From: Brachyhypopomus gauderio
Lineage: Eukaryota > Chordata > Actinopteri > Gymnotiformes > Hypopomidae
Direction: 5' to 3'
DNA length: 64,000 nucleotides
NCBI RefSeq assembly: GCF_052324685.1
Contig: NW_027506905.1
Span: 654,501 to 718,500, forward strand
Shown: positions 42,140-52,910 of the stretch, in pieces
Layout: every line of letters starts with the position of its first letter
Position numbering within the stretch: position 1 is the first letter of the stretch
Program-made: the position numbers and the translations under genes
Notes under the pieces: generated by a model
Databases searched by the model: none
The model's input: the letters and a program-made list of their open reading frames with translations, nothing else
Told to the model about the DNA's origin: nothing

Positions 42140-45046
42140 CCTGGATGTCAGGGACGTGCTGGTTGTGGTATCACGCTGGTATGGGGGCATCCTGCTCGGC
42201 CCCGACCGCTTCAAACACATCAACAACTGCGCCAGGTCGATCCTCGTCCAGGAGGGCTACGCAGACGCCGCGGTGAGATTAGCGCGATCTCGCTCCTTTC
42301 ACCACGCTCACGCGGCACGCCAGCAACGCCAGCAACGCCAGCAACGCCAGTTATATTTCTGCGGTTATTAATATGCAAAGCTCTGAGCAGAAACATGGTG
42401 TAGGTGTGTATCTGCCACACTGGTCTTCTCTGATCACTGAACACCAGGATGTTCATGGAAGTCCTACTAAATGGAGACTTATCACTGCTTTTGGGGATGG
42501 GCCATTTCTCCGATTCCTGTGGTTTTTGTCACCGTATTTAAAAACAAAATGCTTTTCTTCCCTGTAATTGCTGTGAGAATATTTATAGAGCAGCTCAGCG
42601 CTTAAGTGCCCGCCACCGGTGATAAACCCCGTGAGCACAGTGACAAGGTTACACACATCACCACATTCGGGTTTGGAGGGGGATTGTAGAGGCTCATGCA
42701 CAGAGCTGCTGTCTGCCAGGAATTCATTTGTTTGTTTTCTTTCATTTCTGTGTAAATGAAGACATGTGAGCAGCTGCGGGATTGTCATGGTTACGAGGGT
42801 GGCAGGCGTGTCGTGGGTTTTACCAGGTACTCTGGGCTTTGTACCCAAGATGTCTATCCTATTGATCTCTGTTACATGGGCTGACCTATACACACACACA
42901 CACACACAAACAGACAAATGCGTTCATACACCCAAAACAGTGTAAATGTAGAAATGTTGATTGTTGTGTGATTCACATGAATTAGGGACACACTTAATAT
43001 GTTCCTAAGATTAGACAGCAGCTTTTGATAAACTCGTGGCAAGTTAGCTGCAAACTTTAGTTCCCTACATTTATTACTGGTGCACAACACGATAAAAGCA
43101 CTGTGGTGTGGAATTGCAGAAGGAGACTCACTGTTCTCCACAGCGGAGTTACCAAATTGTGGTCAGGAGGTTTTGTATGACTTGAACATTTGCATAGTGC
43201 TTTCAAATTGAGCAGAATCGAGCGGTGACGGTAACCTGCGGTTTACCGCTGCACAAGATTGAGATGCACTGAAATGCATAATGTAATTAGTGGCGCGGAG
43301 TCTTCATTAAGCAGAACGTCTTCAGACTTCAAGCTTCCCTTTCCTGCCTACTGGCTTGCTTCAGATTTAATCTCAACTGCCACAAGCAATTTGAGATGAA
43401 AGCTCCATATCTTACAGACGGTCAAAAACCCCATATTCACTGCCAATGTAAATTTGGGGGACAATAAATATGAGTGGGTTAGCTGAAGTGCCAATGTGGG
43501 GGGAGCCTGTTTCTTAATAATAATACTGCAGAGCTTCTGATATTATACCATGAACACTATACATTGAAAACAAGTTTTAGTTCCCTCTTTAAATAAAGCA
43601 ACCCATGGACCGTGCCTCTGTTATAGCTGCTCTGGGGGCAGGTTTGGACATTTCCATGCTGGAGAGAGTGCGGAGATGGAGTGATTCTCAGTAGTGTTAC
43701 CCTGGTGAAAACAGACCTGACTCAGTTAGTTCACCCAGGAATGTTGGGTTTACCTCAAGACGGAGTGATTCCGTCAGGTTTTGGCCAACTTATTAGTTTT
43801 GTGTTACATTTATGAAAAAATAGTTAAAAATTTCACGTGCCTTCCATAATGTTAAGTCTATGTTTTGTTAACACCTTTAAATGTTACAGAACTGCTGGCC
43901 CGGTCTGGCCTATTCATGTTTAAGTATTGCCCCATTTAAGACTTTTCACCTCTTGGATTCTTCTCAATATTTTCCCTGTAATGCTCTGAAAATCAAAGAA
44001 AAGCCACATGAAAAGTACATTTTTGAAATGTGAAATGTTAAATAACAAACACTGCCACTAATACTATGACTAATAATAATAATACTGATAATAAAAATAA
44101 TAATCTAAAACGTGCATGTTTTGGTCCGCTTATAAGAATAATACAGCAAGTGTTGTGTAAATGACTGTGAAATCCCTCTGAATAATTACTACCCTTCAGT
44201 GCCAGTCCAGCACAGCAGAGCAAGCAAGATTTGCTAATGACCGACAGAATGTGAACTTTTTCCTTTTTAATTTTTAATGAAATTGGGCATTCAATGAGAT
44301 GTCATTTGGTCTCTAAGGGAGTCATTTAAAAAGCCAACTCGGGGACAGAATTTGGCTTCGTGCTGCAGCTAATTGCCATCTTTGCCCCCTTAAATTAATT
44401 TGTGGCAAATTTAAGCACAATATATTCATGAGCTCACCTGGCTGTCGTGCTGCTGGTCTATAATCAGATGTCCCCTTCAGAGAGGAGGGGCGGGCGCGCT
44501 CAACGCAACACGCCCCTGTTCTTAGTGGACCCAACGCACATGAGCAAAGAGACAACATTTGCAGCTGTCACTCGAGTCTTTATTCGCGTCAAACGCTGCC
44601 GGCGAAGCTCCTTAGGTGATTCTCAGTGAGATTTCCTTGGCCCTGAATTGTGTAGATTGTGTAGATGCTCGAATCAGTCATTAAATATAGCACACTTCTC
44701 CCATGTGCCAAGTTTAGCACGTTCAAGAAATTTGGGCTTTTTAAACGGTGATCTACTCGGTTATATCCATATCTGAGCAGCCATTCCTAGGATTTTCCCA
44801 TATCATCCATTCTCTTTGCTTTTAGATAAATGTCGGTGTCATTTGTTCCTATTTGTGTTGCTGTTGAGACGTGACGCTTCAGGAGACTATTGTATTCATG
44901 CTTGTAGTTGCCCTGCGTGGCGCCACTTATTTGAGCTCGTTCTTCTCCTCTTGGTTCTTATCGCTTCCTCTCCTCTTCTCCCGCAGGAGGAAGCATCAAA
45001 AACAGCGGGAAAGAGCAAAAAGCCCAAAAGCAAGAAGACAAAGTAA
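25129..45046 (+). CDS. impact: IMPACT, RWD-domain inhibitor of GCN2 activation, complete
   Basis: IMPACT competes with GCN2 for GCN1 and so dampens eIF2-alpha phosphorylation. Exons: 25129-25170, 25250-25378, 25473-25525, 25851-25913, 26193-26278, 33503-33637, 33891-33985, 38497-38570, 39764-39854, 42138-42272, 44987-45046. Total 963 bases, 320 codons, the human length. The RWD domain (residues about 15-120) has VEEIEALSSIYGDEWCVIDE, LPEDYPSSAPPLYQI and ESILYLWVEKIREFL. An acidic linker follows. The IMPACT/YigZ-like domain has LTDRRSTFQPHLAPVV, QDCEDDGETAAGGRLLHLLQ and SRWYGGILLGPDRFKHI (268-284). The tail is Lys-rich. Exon 6 appears to use a GC donor (33638), and its acceptor is NAGNAG. Three splice sites (exon 7 and 10 acceptors, exon 9 donor) lie at GT arrays. 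Exon 4, at 63 bases, is short but in phase. Confidence 0.96.
26279..33502 (+). other. impact intron 5 (7.2 kb)
   Basis: No gene is supported within it. It holds a degenerate CAGAGGTGTTCAA-type MITE remnant (about 27472-27630), a poly-G run at 31133-31152 and short GA-rich patches near 26900. ORFs up to 145 codons (26283-26720) show no domain. Confidence 0.5.
31133..31152. repeat. Poly-G run, impact intron 5
   Basis: A run of about 20 G, with no associated motif. Confidence 0.9.
33846..33880. repeat. (GT)n array next to the impact exon 7 acceptor
   Basis: About 17 GT dinucleotides that end 10 bases before exon 7 (33891). The acceptor is ACATGTTCAG, with no long pyrimidine tract between array and AG. 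Confidence 0.95.
34636..34676. repeat. (AG)n microsatellite, impact intron 7
   Basis: About 20 AG dinucleotides, purine on the impact strand. Confidence 0.93.
35327..35583. repeat. 20-bp C-rich minisatellite, about 12.7 copies, impact intron 7
   Basis: The unit is CCACCCCCACCCACAACCAT, in about 12 full copies with few changes, all C/A on the plus strand. The minus strand is G-rich with GGG, GGGGG and GG tracts in every unit, so it could form G-quadruplexes. ORFs of 85-156 codons run through it in several frames on both strands and are artefacts of the repeat. Confidence 0.95.
36131..36256. repeat. 32-bp tandem repeat, 4 copies, impact intron 7
   Basis: The unit starts TGTAGACCCTACTGAAAGG and ends GACGGGTCTGGG. 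Four near-identical head-to-tail copies. Confidence 0.93.
37117..37135. repeat. Poly-G run, impact intron 7
   Basis: A run of about 19 G. Confidence 0.9.
38222..38308. repeat. (GT)n microsatellite, impact intron 7
   Basis: About 43 GT dinucleotides, the longest such array in the window, 190 bases before exon 8. Confidence 0.95.
38395..38470. repeat. 38-bp duplication just before impact exon 8
   Basis: Two head-to-tail copies of a unit starting CACATTTG and containing GAATGTCTCTGACGTGTAAT, differing by one base. A further CACATTTGCTTCTG follows, and exon 8 starts 27 bases later, so the duplication lies in the branch-point region. Confidence 0.9.
39855..39904. repeat. (GT)n array starting at the impact exon 9 donor
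   Basis: 25 GT dinucleotides start directly at the exon/intron boundary. Exon 9 ends CTGCAG at 39854 and the donor GT is the first repeat unit. There is no normal GTRAGT donor. Confidence 0.95.
40107..40298. mobile_element. Degenerate fold-back element (probable MITE), impact intron 9
   Basis: CAGCCCTGTTCCTGGGGA near 40112 is matched by the inverted CAGCCTGTTCTTGGAGAA near 40277-40294. Such ends flank a common non-autonomous DNA element in fish. No clear target duplication was found. Confidence 0.45.
40524..40796 (-). mobile_element. tRNA-headed SINE, impact intron 9 (minus orientation)
   Basis: Same family as the copy in the cep19 intron. On the minus strand: CAGTCATGGCCTGGCGG, an intact B box GGTTCGATTCC, AGGTGCCCTTGAGCAAGG and a TTGACAAAA-like tail. 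The two copies are clearly alignable and differ at scattered bases. Confidence 0.78.
41660..41674. repeat. Poly-C run, impact intron 9
   Basis: 15 C in a row. Confidence 0.9.
42089..42135. repeat. (TG)n array forming the impact exon 10 acceptor
   Basis: About 23 TG dinucleotides run straight into the acceptor TGTGTAG, and exon 10 starts at 42138. There is no separate polypyrimidine tract. Confidence 0.95.
42273..44986 (+). other. impact intron 10 (2.7 kb)
   Basis: Contains a direct triplicate of CAGCAACGC near 42322-42348 and a short CA array near 42890. No gene, RNA or mobile element is supported. Confidence 0.5.
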
Positions 45047-46030
45047 AAGTGTCTGCCTGGTTCCTCGCCTTATTTTCTCCAGCATGCCGAAAATGTCAAC
45101 AGCCGTGATTTAGTGGATGTGAACTTAAAGATTTACAATACGGAGTAGAGAAATGTGCTGTGTGATGTGGAGTGCTACCACAGGGGCCTTCAAAATGTTT
45201 ACAATTCTAATATACATAAAACATCACAAAATTGTGCTAAAAATGGGCACGAATCATAAATTGCTTTAACATTAAAAAGGGCAAAAGCTGTCTCAACAAG
45301 ATTCTTGAGTTTATAATTTGTGATTTGCAAGTTCGTTTGCAAATGAAGTGGCGGTTGTCGTGTGTCTGGGAGGCCTGACTCTTTGGCTCAGAGCAGTGCG
45401 CAGGGTGTTGGGATTGCTGGCTGCAAGGTGTGAGAGCTTTTATTCTGTAATCCTTTTAAAATGGACAGCACATTTTGCACTCTGATATTGACTGTTGTTA
45501 TCTTACCACTAAATATGTCAAGACTTGTGAAATGTAATTAAGATATTTTCAGAAGTTGCTTGTCTGATGTCATGTGGAGCATAAAGCCAATCAGGTTCAT
45601 CCATGTGTGAATGATCGCTGCTTCCTACATTGCTTCAGTCCCATTGCCTGCTTCATATTTGGATGATGCATTGCATTTTAATGAGTTTGCCTTATCTTGC
45701 CAACATTTGGACAGCATACAATTATTTTAAATTTAACCTTGGAAGAACAAGGCATAATAGTGCTTTTATCTCTCTTCTTTTATCTTTGTTTCTGCAAAGA
45801 GTAATGGGAGATGAAGGGCATTCTGGGAAATGTTAGGCTGGATGCTGTTGAAACACAACACTAAATATTCAGATTTTATTGTGTTGTCACTGTTTGGTTG
45901 AAAAAGTTGGGTGTGACCACATTCAAATGAAGAAGGACCTCGGTGTGAATATCTCAAGAGACCAATGAAAGACCTCTGTGTTAAGGAACCTTAGAAAGTG
46001 CTTCAGAAACACTCCCAGCTTTGAGATATT

Positions 46031-46066
46031 TGTGTGTGTGTGTGTGTGTGTGGGGGGGGGGGGGGG
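46031..46066. repeat. (TG)n followed by poly-G
   Basis: About 10 TG dinucleotides run directly into a run of 15 G. Confidence 0.93.
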
Positions 46067-46844
46067 TCAAAATCGAGTGGGTTGTAGTTTAATGTTAATG
46101 GGGAATTCAAAACTCATTATTGTACATCAATCCTTTTGAAGGGGTCACAGGTCGTGGCATGTTGGATGTCCTGTGTTTGGAGGCTGCTGTTCCTCATTGG
46201 CACATTTTGGGAGGGTTTCTGTCAAGTCATTGCTTATTTTTTTATTACTGGCTTTAAGATTATAATGCAATTCCCTTTCAACTGTCATGTTCTTTCAAGC
46301 ATCCCTCTCGGTCTGATCTCCCTCTGTTTCTCTGTCCAATGAATATTAATGCACCTTTTGACTGGTGCCCTGACCCTTTCAGATTCAATTCTTGTGCTCT
46401 TCCTCTCGAGGGGCATTGCTAAATATTTTCATAGACCTTTGTTGTGTCATGTGGCTCCTCATCTGGAAAGCTGAACACGATCAGCATGCAGAAGCCCTGT
46501 GTGTCTTACTTGTTCAAAGCCAGCGTGTCACAACAAAGAAACCAGTGTACAAACAATCGCATTTTTCTTGCCTTTACACCTTGCTCAGTAGTCCTCAGAC
46601 AATTACCTCAGAAGTCCAAAATGTGTTGATCGTTTTCAAACCTTTGTTCAGAAGTTCTGTAGACAACTTTAAAAATAGACTTTAAAGACCCTGGTAACCT
46701 AAATCTGTGTTTTCTATGTAATTAATTTAATCTTGGTTGCTTGTATGTAGCATGAATATTGATTCCAATGTTCAAAATGTTTCTCATTTATTTCTAAGGG
46801 TGTACCCATAACTGAGCTGTCAAACTGAAATGTTGATAATAACA

Positions 46845-46873
46845 TATATTATATATATATATATATATATATA
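46845..46873. repeat. (TA)n microsatellite
   Basis: A TA array of about 14 dinucleotides with one interruption. Confidence 0.9.
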
Positions 46874-47189
46874 ATAATGAGAGAGAGAAAGAGATATTGC
46901 TTTGAAATGATATTCTACATGGATCTGTTTTTGATTTTATCACATGGTCTCGCACAATTCAGGGCGTCCCATTGACATCAAGATTGCGTCCAAACGTTCT
47001 TGATTGGGCTATGCTGACATTAGCTACAGGAAAGCGACAGGTTATTCTGTGACAAAGTAATAATTTTTTTTCACTGTCCACAGAGATATGAACACCTTCG
47101 CAATCATGAGATAAATCCACTTAGGCAAACTATATGCAGCACAACTGACATTACAAAATGTTCTTCCTCACATTTTGTGCAATTACATA

Positions 47190-47720
47190 CTTCCTGGTGT
47201 ATACTGGTGTATACTGGTGTATACTGGTGTATACTGGTAGCCAGTAACAGTTCAGAATGGGGCTGATGTGTTTCCTTCCTTTGATCCTAGTGAGAACTCT
47301 GGCAACTGCATTTTGAAGCATCTGAAGCTATTGTCTTTTTTGGGAGTTCCTTTAGGAGACCATTATAGCTAGAAATAATGAGTTTCTCTAGGTCTGGTTC
47401 TCTAGGTCATGAATGAGTTTCTCCAGGTCTGGTTTAGTCAGGAAATCTCTAGTCTTATTGATGTTCTTTCAGAAATATGTATTAGACCATTTTGAGACCA
47501 GTCCACCTCTCAGGTCTATCTAAGAGTATTATTGTCAGTGATATCAAAGGTAACACCAAGATTGAGCAGTAGTACAACTGATATCCTCCCAGAGTCTGTA
47601 TTTTAATGAATGTCATTATTTACCTTAATTAGAGCAGTCTCAGTGCTTTGAGTAAGCTGAAATCCTGACTGAAATTTGTCTAGATGGCTTTTCAAAAGCT
47701 ATTTAAAGCTGCTATTTAAA
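47190..47720 (-). mobile_element. L2-like LINE reverse-transcriptase remnant (minus)
   Basis: The minus-strand translation gives SGFQLTQSTETALIKVNNDI, then VVLLLNLGVTFDITDNN (an RT core), and further on LQMLQNAVARVLTR and SPILNCYWLPVY. These are the RT and RT-end motifs of L2/CR1-type fish LINEs. The stretch between the two parts is shortened and stops are present. A 10-bp repeat GGTGTATACT (47196-47238) has expanded at its downstream end. Confidence 0.75.
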
Positions 47721-48593
47721 GGCAAAGGTGATACCCCCCTTTCCACAAGATGACACCCTGGAGTTCCCTGGAGTCATTACTGCAACATGCTTTGGTCAAA
47801 ATACCACAAGGATCAAGCACCAGAGAACCTTTCTTGCTCTGATTTAAATAGTCCTCTTCAGAAAGGCTGCTTTAAATCCACACAAGTTTCACAACGTAGC
47901 AGCTTAATTACTGTGCAGTCCCACGATTGACAATCCTTAATTATTGCACAATATTGCACTATAGCATTCTCATGATGCAGTTACTAAACAGTTCTATACT
48001 TGTTGTACAACCCTGGTTTTACTGTTTAAAACCCCTCTTAAACCATCCTATAGTCACTGAACAGTCCTTCAGATATTGCACACCCTTATAGCCTAAAAAA
48101 AAACAATCAATCCCATAATTATTGCAGTCTCAATGTAGTTACATCTCTCAATATAATTACAAAATATAACAGAAATGAAATGATGAGAAATAGCAGAGCA
48201 ACTATGTGCTGTATGTTTGAGCCAGAGTCCGACCCTGAAGAGGCTCCTGAAATGAATCAAGAATACAACATGATGCTTCTGAATAGTGTTATTAACTTTG
48301 TCATATCTACATTTCTTTTTGTATGTTTGTAAATTGGCTACGGTCACAGGATCTTGCAGGCTGTGGGTGCTGCATTGTGGACAACCCACTGCTCGTGACT
48401 CAAGAGTTTACGAACTGTTATGTTATTCACATGTATAGAAGATGAAGTTATAGCCTAGATATTCAGCCAACAAATGAACATTAATGTTGTTGCAGAACAG
48501 GCTCTATAATGATTTTACTGGGAAGTAAAACATTGACATGTCTTTATCATACTTTGAGGGAGGTGGGAAGAGGCCAGTCCCCAGTTTAAAAGA

Positions 48594-48611
48594 CCCCCCC
48601 CCCCCCCCCCC
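48594..48611. repeat. Poly-C run
   Basis: 18 C in a row, with no associated motif. Confidence 0.9.
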
Positions 48612-48728
48612 ATACTTATCTCCCCTTCCATCCCCTTTATATTATTGCCATGTTATTTAAGATGTCTTATCAATTTTTTCACTCTAGCCAGCTGTGCGTC
48701 TTACACACCAAGTTGACAGGAATTCATC

Positions 48729-48869
48729 ATGTCAAACAATTGTCGGAGCAGTACAGAGGAAATGGTCGCTGCCTTTTTACTTCGTAGGAAACTATTGGAG
48801 GGATTGTCGCAGCAGGCATGGATACCGCTAGAAATGGATGAGTGGGCTTTCTTCAAAAAGGAAAATTAA
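48729..48869 (+). CDS. Small ORF, 46 codons, unknown
   Basis: I do not recognise this protein. The ORF starts MSNNCRSSTEEMVAAFLLRR and ends WAFFKKEN. It has mixed charge, no signal peptide and no transmembrane segment. A good acceptor (TTTTTTCACTCTAG at 48687) lies 41 bases upstream, so it could be a terminal exon. It may also be chance: ORFs of this size are common in 18 kb of intergenic DNA. It is listed because its composition is more protein-like than its neighbours. Confidence 0.15.
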   Translation: MSNNCRSSTEEMVAAFLLRRKLLEGLSQQAWIPLEMDEWAFFKKEN

Positions 48870-50819
48870 CCAATGGAATATGTTTAGAGTCTCTTCCCGT
48901 AATCTCAGGGATTGAGATTAAATGAATTTAAATACAATATTTAAAAATGAATATAAAATGTTACAGCTGCATCTACAAGATAAGACCCGTTAAGCTAATT
49001 TAAAGGCATATTAGTGCTAGCAGTGTAGCTAATGCTACATTACACCTGTGCCTTAAAACCACGCCGTCTCAGAGAAAGGGCATACAACTGACCCTGGTGG
49101 TAAATGATGACAGCAGAGCTAATAATACTGGTGCAAAATGAAATAGAATGTAAATAAAACTGCACACACTTAAGACACGTTGTGTTTGAAAATCTTTCAA
49201 ACAAGTACTTACAGTTCTCTCATCTTCAGTCCTGCCACAGACAGATAATAAACATGATCCCTCATTTAGGAAAAAGAGTCAGTCGATGTGATAGGCACAC
49301 ACAGCTACAGGTTGTTGCAGACTGTAGCTGGGATGTTGTTTAATAACACACTTTATCAATACAATCACTTCTTCTGTTCTCTAAGGCTGGGGGCCAATGT
49401 AAATCTGAGCTGGACTGGGCAGTGCAGCTCTTAGCGTCGACATATCAGCAGTGGGTCTGACGTTTGTGATAAAGATATGTGTGCACCTTTGCAAAGATAG
49501 TTCTCAAGTCGTGGATGAAGATGCCCTGATGGTGTATTTCCTGTCTGATGTAGGAAGGGAAGCTAAATATGAATGGAAAATGCCAAATGTTCTGACTCAG
49601 ACAGTCCACTGATAACTGGGTTCTTTAATTTCCCAGTCTGTGGGAAGGCACTCCAAAAACTGAAATGCACTGACAAAGTGAATTTTTCATAATATGTCAC
49701 CGTTAAGAAAATAAATAGATAGTAAGTTGTTAAGTATCATCAAACCACTTAAATACTTCATAAAATGTTTGGTGGGTCTTTAAAGGATATGGCGTCCTTC
49801 TTCAGTGTGGTTTCTAACTCCCTTTAGAGACAGTTAATCTCATTTTACCCAAGCAACACCTCAACATGGTGACATGTAAAACTGAGGAGTTTAAAGTAAA
49901 TAAAGCCATGCAAGATAGCATGGGTGACTAATTCAGTCTTTCCTCTGACCTGGGGGGTGTTCCACAAAGCGGGTTAAGCGAGAAAACCCGGGTAAGTTAA
50001 CTCAGAGTTCACGGAAACTCGAGGTTTTCCGTTCCAGAAACCGAGCTTAAAGAGAACCGGAGTCAGTTACTGTAGCAACTTATGCTCTGAAGCTAACCTG
50101 CTCGCTGGCAGGTTAACTTGGACCTGACCCAGAGTTACAAACACGTCATCATGACGTGTCCTTTCCTCTAGGATCATGTGGATATTGAAACTCAGTTTAT
50201 TCGCTGAGTTCTTCGTCGGGAACGCCTTATAAAACCCCGAATAGACATAGGCCTATCATTTTCGGATTATTTTTTTAATGAACGTTATCGTTTTTCAGCA
50301 CAATCCAATACTTACGTCAATAAAATTATTAAGCGTCACATTTCAAATATTACACATCGCGGATCAGCCCTAAATTCTCTCCAGATTGTTATACGTCGCT
50401 CTTCGTTTTTTGCTAGTGGAATTTTTTTTTATAGTGTAGGAGATGCGGGATCTGTCAGCAAAGCTACTGTATGTCGGTCTGTCCAAAAACTATGTCTGGC
50501 ATCAAAATGACTAGTGCCCAGTTTTGTGGTGTTTCCTGGGCTTAAGCCAGTTATGGACATCAAAGAGGAATTCCACAGCATCGTAGGTTTGTCTTTAATT
50601 CACACGGACAATAAAGAAATTAAGCAAAGGAGAAGCAGTAGGCTATATAACAAACTTCATTCCATTTACATTTTAAGGATTTCCTAGAGTGATTGGCTGC
50701 ATTGATGGAACCTACATATGCTACCTATTCCAGCACCATTAGAACATAAAGGCGATTACATAAACAGAAAATCCATCCATAGCATTAATGTACAGGTACT
50801 AACCTTTATAATCCTTAAT

Positions 50820-51570
50820 GAATAATGTACTTATCTTTAATGGTAACAAAACTAACGTAGCTATTGCCACCAGCCACTTTCCCTCAAACTGGACATATAT
50901 AGACTTACCTCCCCCTGACTATATCTCAGATCATGGACGTAGTTTTGATTTCACAAGTGGGGGGGACACAACCTGGGCTGGCGAACTGTTAAGCGGGGGG
51001 GGGGGGGGGGTGCTGCATGATCCTAGTGCTAGATTTGTCACTATTTGGATATTGGTTTTTTTTACCGTTAAAAAGTGGGGGGGACATGACTTTGTCACTA
51101 CTTAAATATTTGGTTTTAACTGTAAAAACTGGGGGGGACCAAAACCGGCTTTTGAAAAAGTGGGGGGGACATGTCCCCCCCGTCCCCCCCCCAAAACTAC
51201 GTCCGTGTCTCAGATTTGCCACCAGTCCAGAGACCAGTCCACCAGCCCTTTGGCACCATGCACCATGCACTTTATCCCTGTCCCATTTACCTACCTCACA
51301 CACACTGTACATACTGTACTTATATTTTTATATTTCATACCTTATACTGTTATCTATTTTACATTTTTTTACCTTGCTTATTTAATGTCTATTGCCTGGC
51401 TTGCACCATGACCGTCTTGCACTATGTTGTCCTGCACTATGTTGTATGTAATTGCTGCTGTGATATTTTGTAGTATGTAATTGCACTGAGGCCTAGCCTA
51501 AAAGTGTTTCATTGTGCTGTACAACCCTGTTTCAGCATAATGATAATAAAGTTGAATTGAATTGAACTGA
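50820..51570 (+). mobile_element. LINE/SINE 3' end inserted in the Harbinger element
   Basis: From about 51208 the sequence ends in the fish retroposon tail ATGATAATAAAGTTGAATTG followed by GAATT-type repeats, after which Harbinger coding sequence resumes (51580). The left edge is uncertain (50800-50880). The tail shows insertion on the plus strand by a non-LTR mechanism. Confidence 0.65.
50932..51207. mobile_element. hAT-type MITE (276 bp) nested in the retroposon tail
   Basis: Starts CATGGACGTAGTTTTG and ends with the inverted form of CACGGACGTAGTTTTG. It is flanked by a perfect 8-base target duplication TCTCAGAT (50924-50931 and 51208-51215). The inside has many poly-G and poly-C runs and encodes nothing. 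Confidence 0.9.
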
Positions 51571-52910
51571 CCGTTCTCCCCATCAAGATCATATGTGATG
51601 CTTCTCACCTCATCACAAATGTTGAAGCCAGATGGCCAGGATCCGTGTATGATTCCACACTGTACAACAAATCTGAATAGAGTAGGCCTGAGGTAGTGCA
51701 GTGTAATAGTTAAATCAGTGTAATGCAGTGTAATAGTTAAATCATTGCAAACCCTAGTGTGATTATAGGACACTATGACGGCCTCCTTCATGGAGACAGA
51801 GGGTATCCCTGCCTGTCCTATAGGCCTACCTTATGACTCCCTATTCAGATCCTGCACCTGGACCACAGTCCCGCTACAATCAGGCCCATAGCAAAACCAG
51901 AGCAAGAATTTAAATGATCCTAGGAATCCTCAAGGCCAGGTTCCAGTGCCTGAAGGGGCTCAGAGTTACCCCTGATAGGGTGTGCCACATAATAATGGCA
52001 TATGTGGTATTACACAACATTGCAACTATCCAGGAAGAGCGACAGCCTACCATCTTTGACATGCCCACAGACGAGGAACCTTACATGCATGTGGGTGACA
52101 ACAGAGATGGTGGAGTTGTCAGAGACTCCATCTGCAATCACTGCTTTCCACATTAAATCATGCACCACCACCCACCCCACCCCACCATCCACCCTGTAAC
52201 CTTTTAATATACATTACAGTCAAATTCACTGTTATGTTTCATTATTTCATTTTTCTTGTAAATAAATATATTTTAGAATATATTTTAAGAATAAGATATA
52301 GTTATGTACTGCCATACCACTTTGTACTATATTCTTATACTTCATTTTTATCTGATGCCATGTGTGTTTCACACCACTCAGATTAGACCTGGAATCAGTA
52401 AGTGTTCAATTAAAAAATATTTAAAAACTCAATACAGTATTATAAAGGTGGAGAAAATAATAATATAATCGCACCCTTCTGCTAAATATAAAAATATCAT
52501 TTTCACTCACGCATTAACTCTGTTGGCAATTTTTTGACATGCTGACTGCCTTTCTCTAGCAGCTACCGCAGTATTACATTTACGTTTAATAATATCTAAA
52601 TATTCTGCATACGCAGTCATTAATACTTCAAGCTACAGTGGTGTGAAATACGATGCTCGGCTGATTTTCGCGTTTAAGTCCATGATAAATCCTATTTATC
52701 TGCGTTCCATTAAGAATGCCTTTTATAGTTACGCGTGAACGCGCTTCTGTCTGGGTCAACCTACTCAGAGTTGAGCGACCCTGATTACTTTAACTCCGAT
52801 CCGCCGTTTTGGAACCGAAAACTCTGAGTATGTCAGATCGGGGTAAGACAACTCAGAGTTCAGGGTTAAGTTTAGAGTTTGTTAACCCCGCTTTCTGGAA
52901 TACCCCCCTG

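Larger units (their letters stand above)
45047..47189. other. impact 3' flank / intergenic
   Basis: The first part is presumably impact 3' UTR; I saw no clear AATAAA close to the stop. A GT array with poly-G lies at 46031-46066 and a TA array at 46845-46873. ORFs of 60-97 codons show no domain. Confidence 0.45.
49951..52910 (+). mobile_element. PIF/Harbinger DNA transposon, degraded, with nested insertions
   Basis: Termini are GGGGGGTGTTCCACAAAGCG (left) and, inverted from the right end, GGGGGGTATTCCAGAAAGCG; similar inverted copies of the AACTCAGAGTT type lie further in at both ends. Transposase pieces on the plus strand include FPRVIGCIDGTYI (about 50680-50720), GDYINRKSIHSINVQ (50753-50797), ICDASHLITNVEARWPGSVY (51590-51650) and ILGILKARFQCLKGLRVTPD (51917-51976) with AYVVLHNIATIQEE. 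These are Harbinger DDE-nuclease blocks in the right order. Stops and frame changes occur between pieces, and other elements split it at about 50820-51570. Not active as it stands. The target duplication is not clear. Confidence 0.87.

Noticed and set aside
50818-51473. Several ORFs of 80-122 codons on both strands
   Set aside because: They cross poly-G/poly-C runs of a hAT MITE and a retroposon tail. No protein is conserved.
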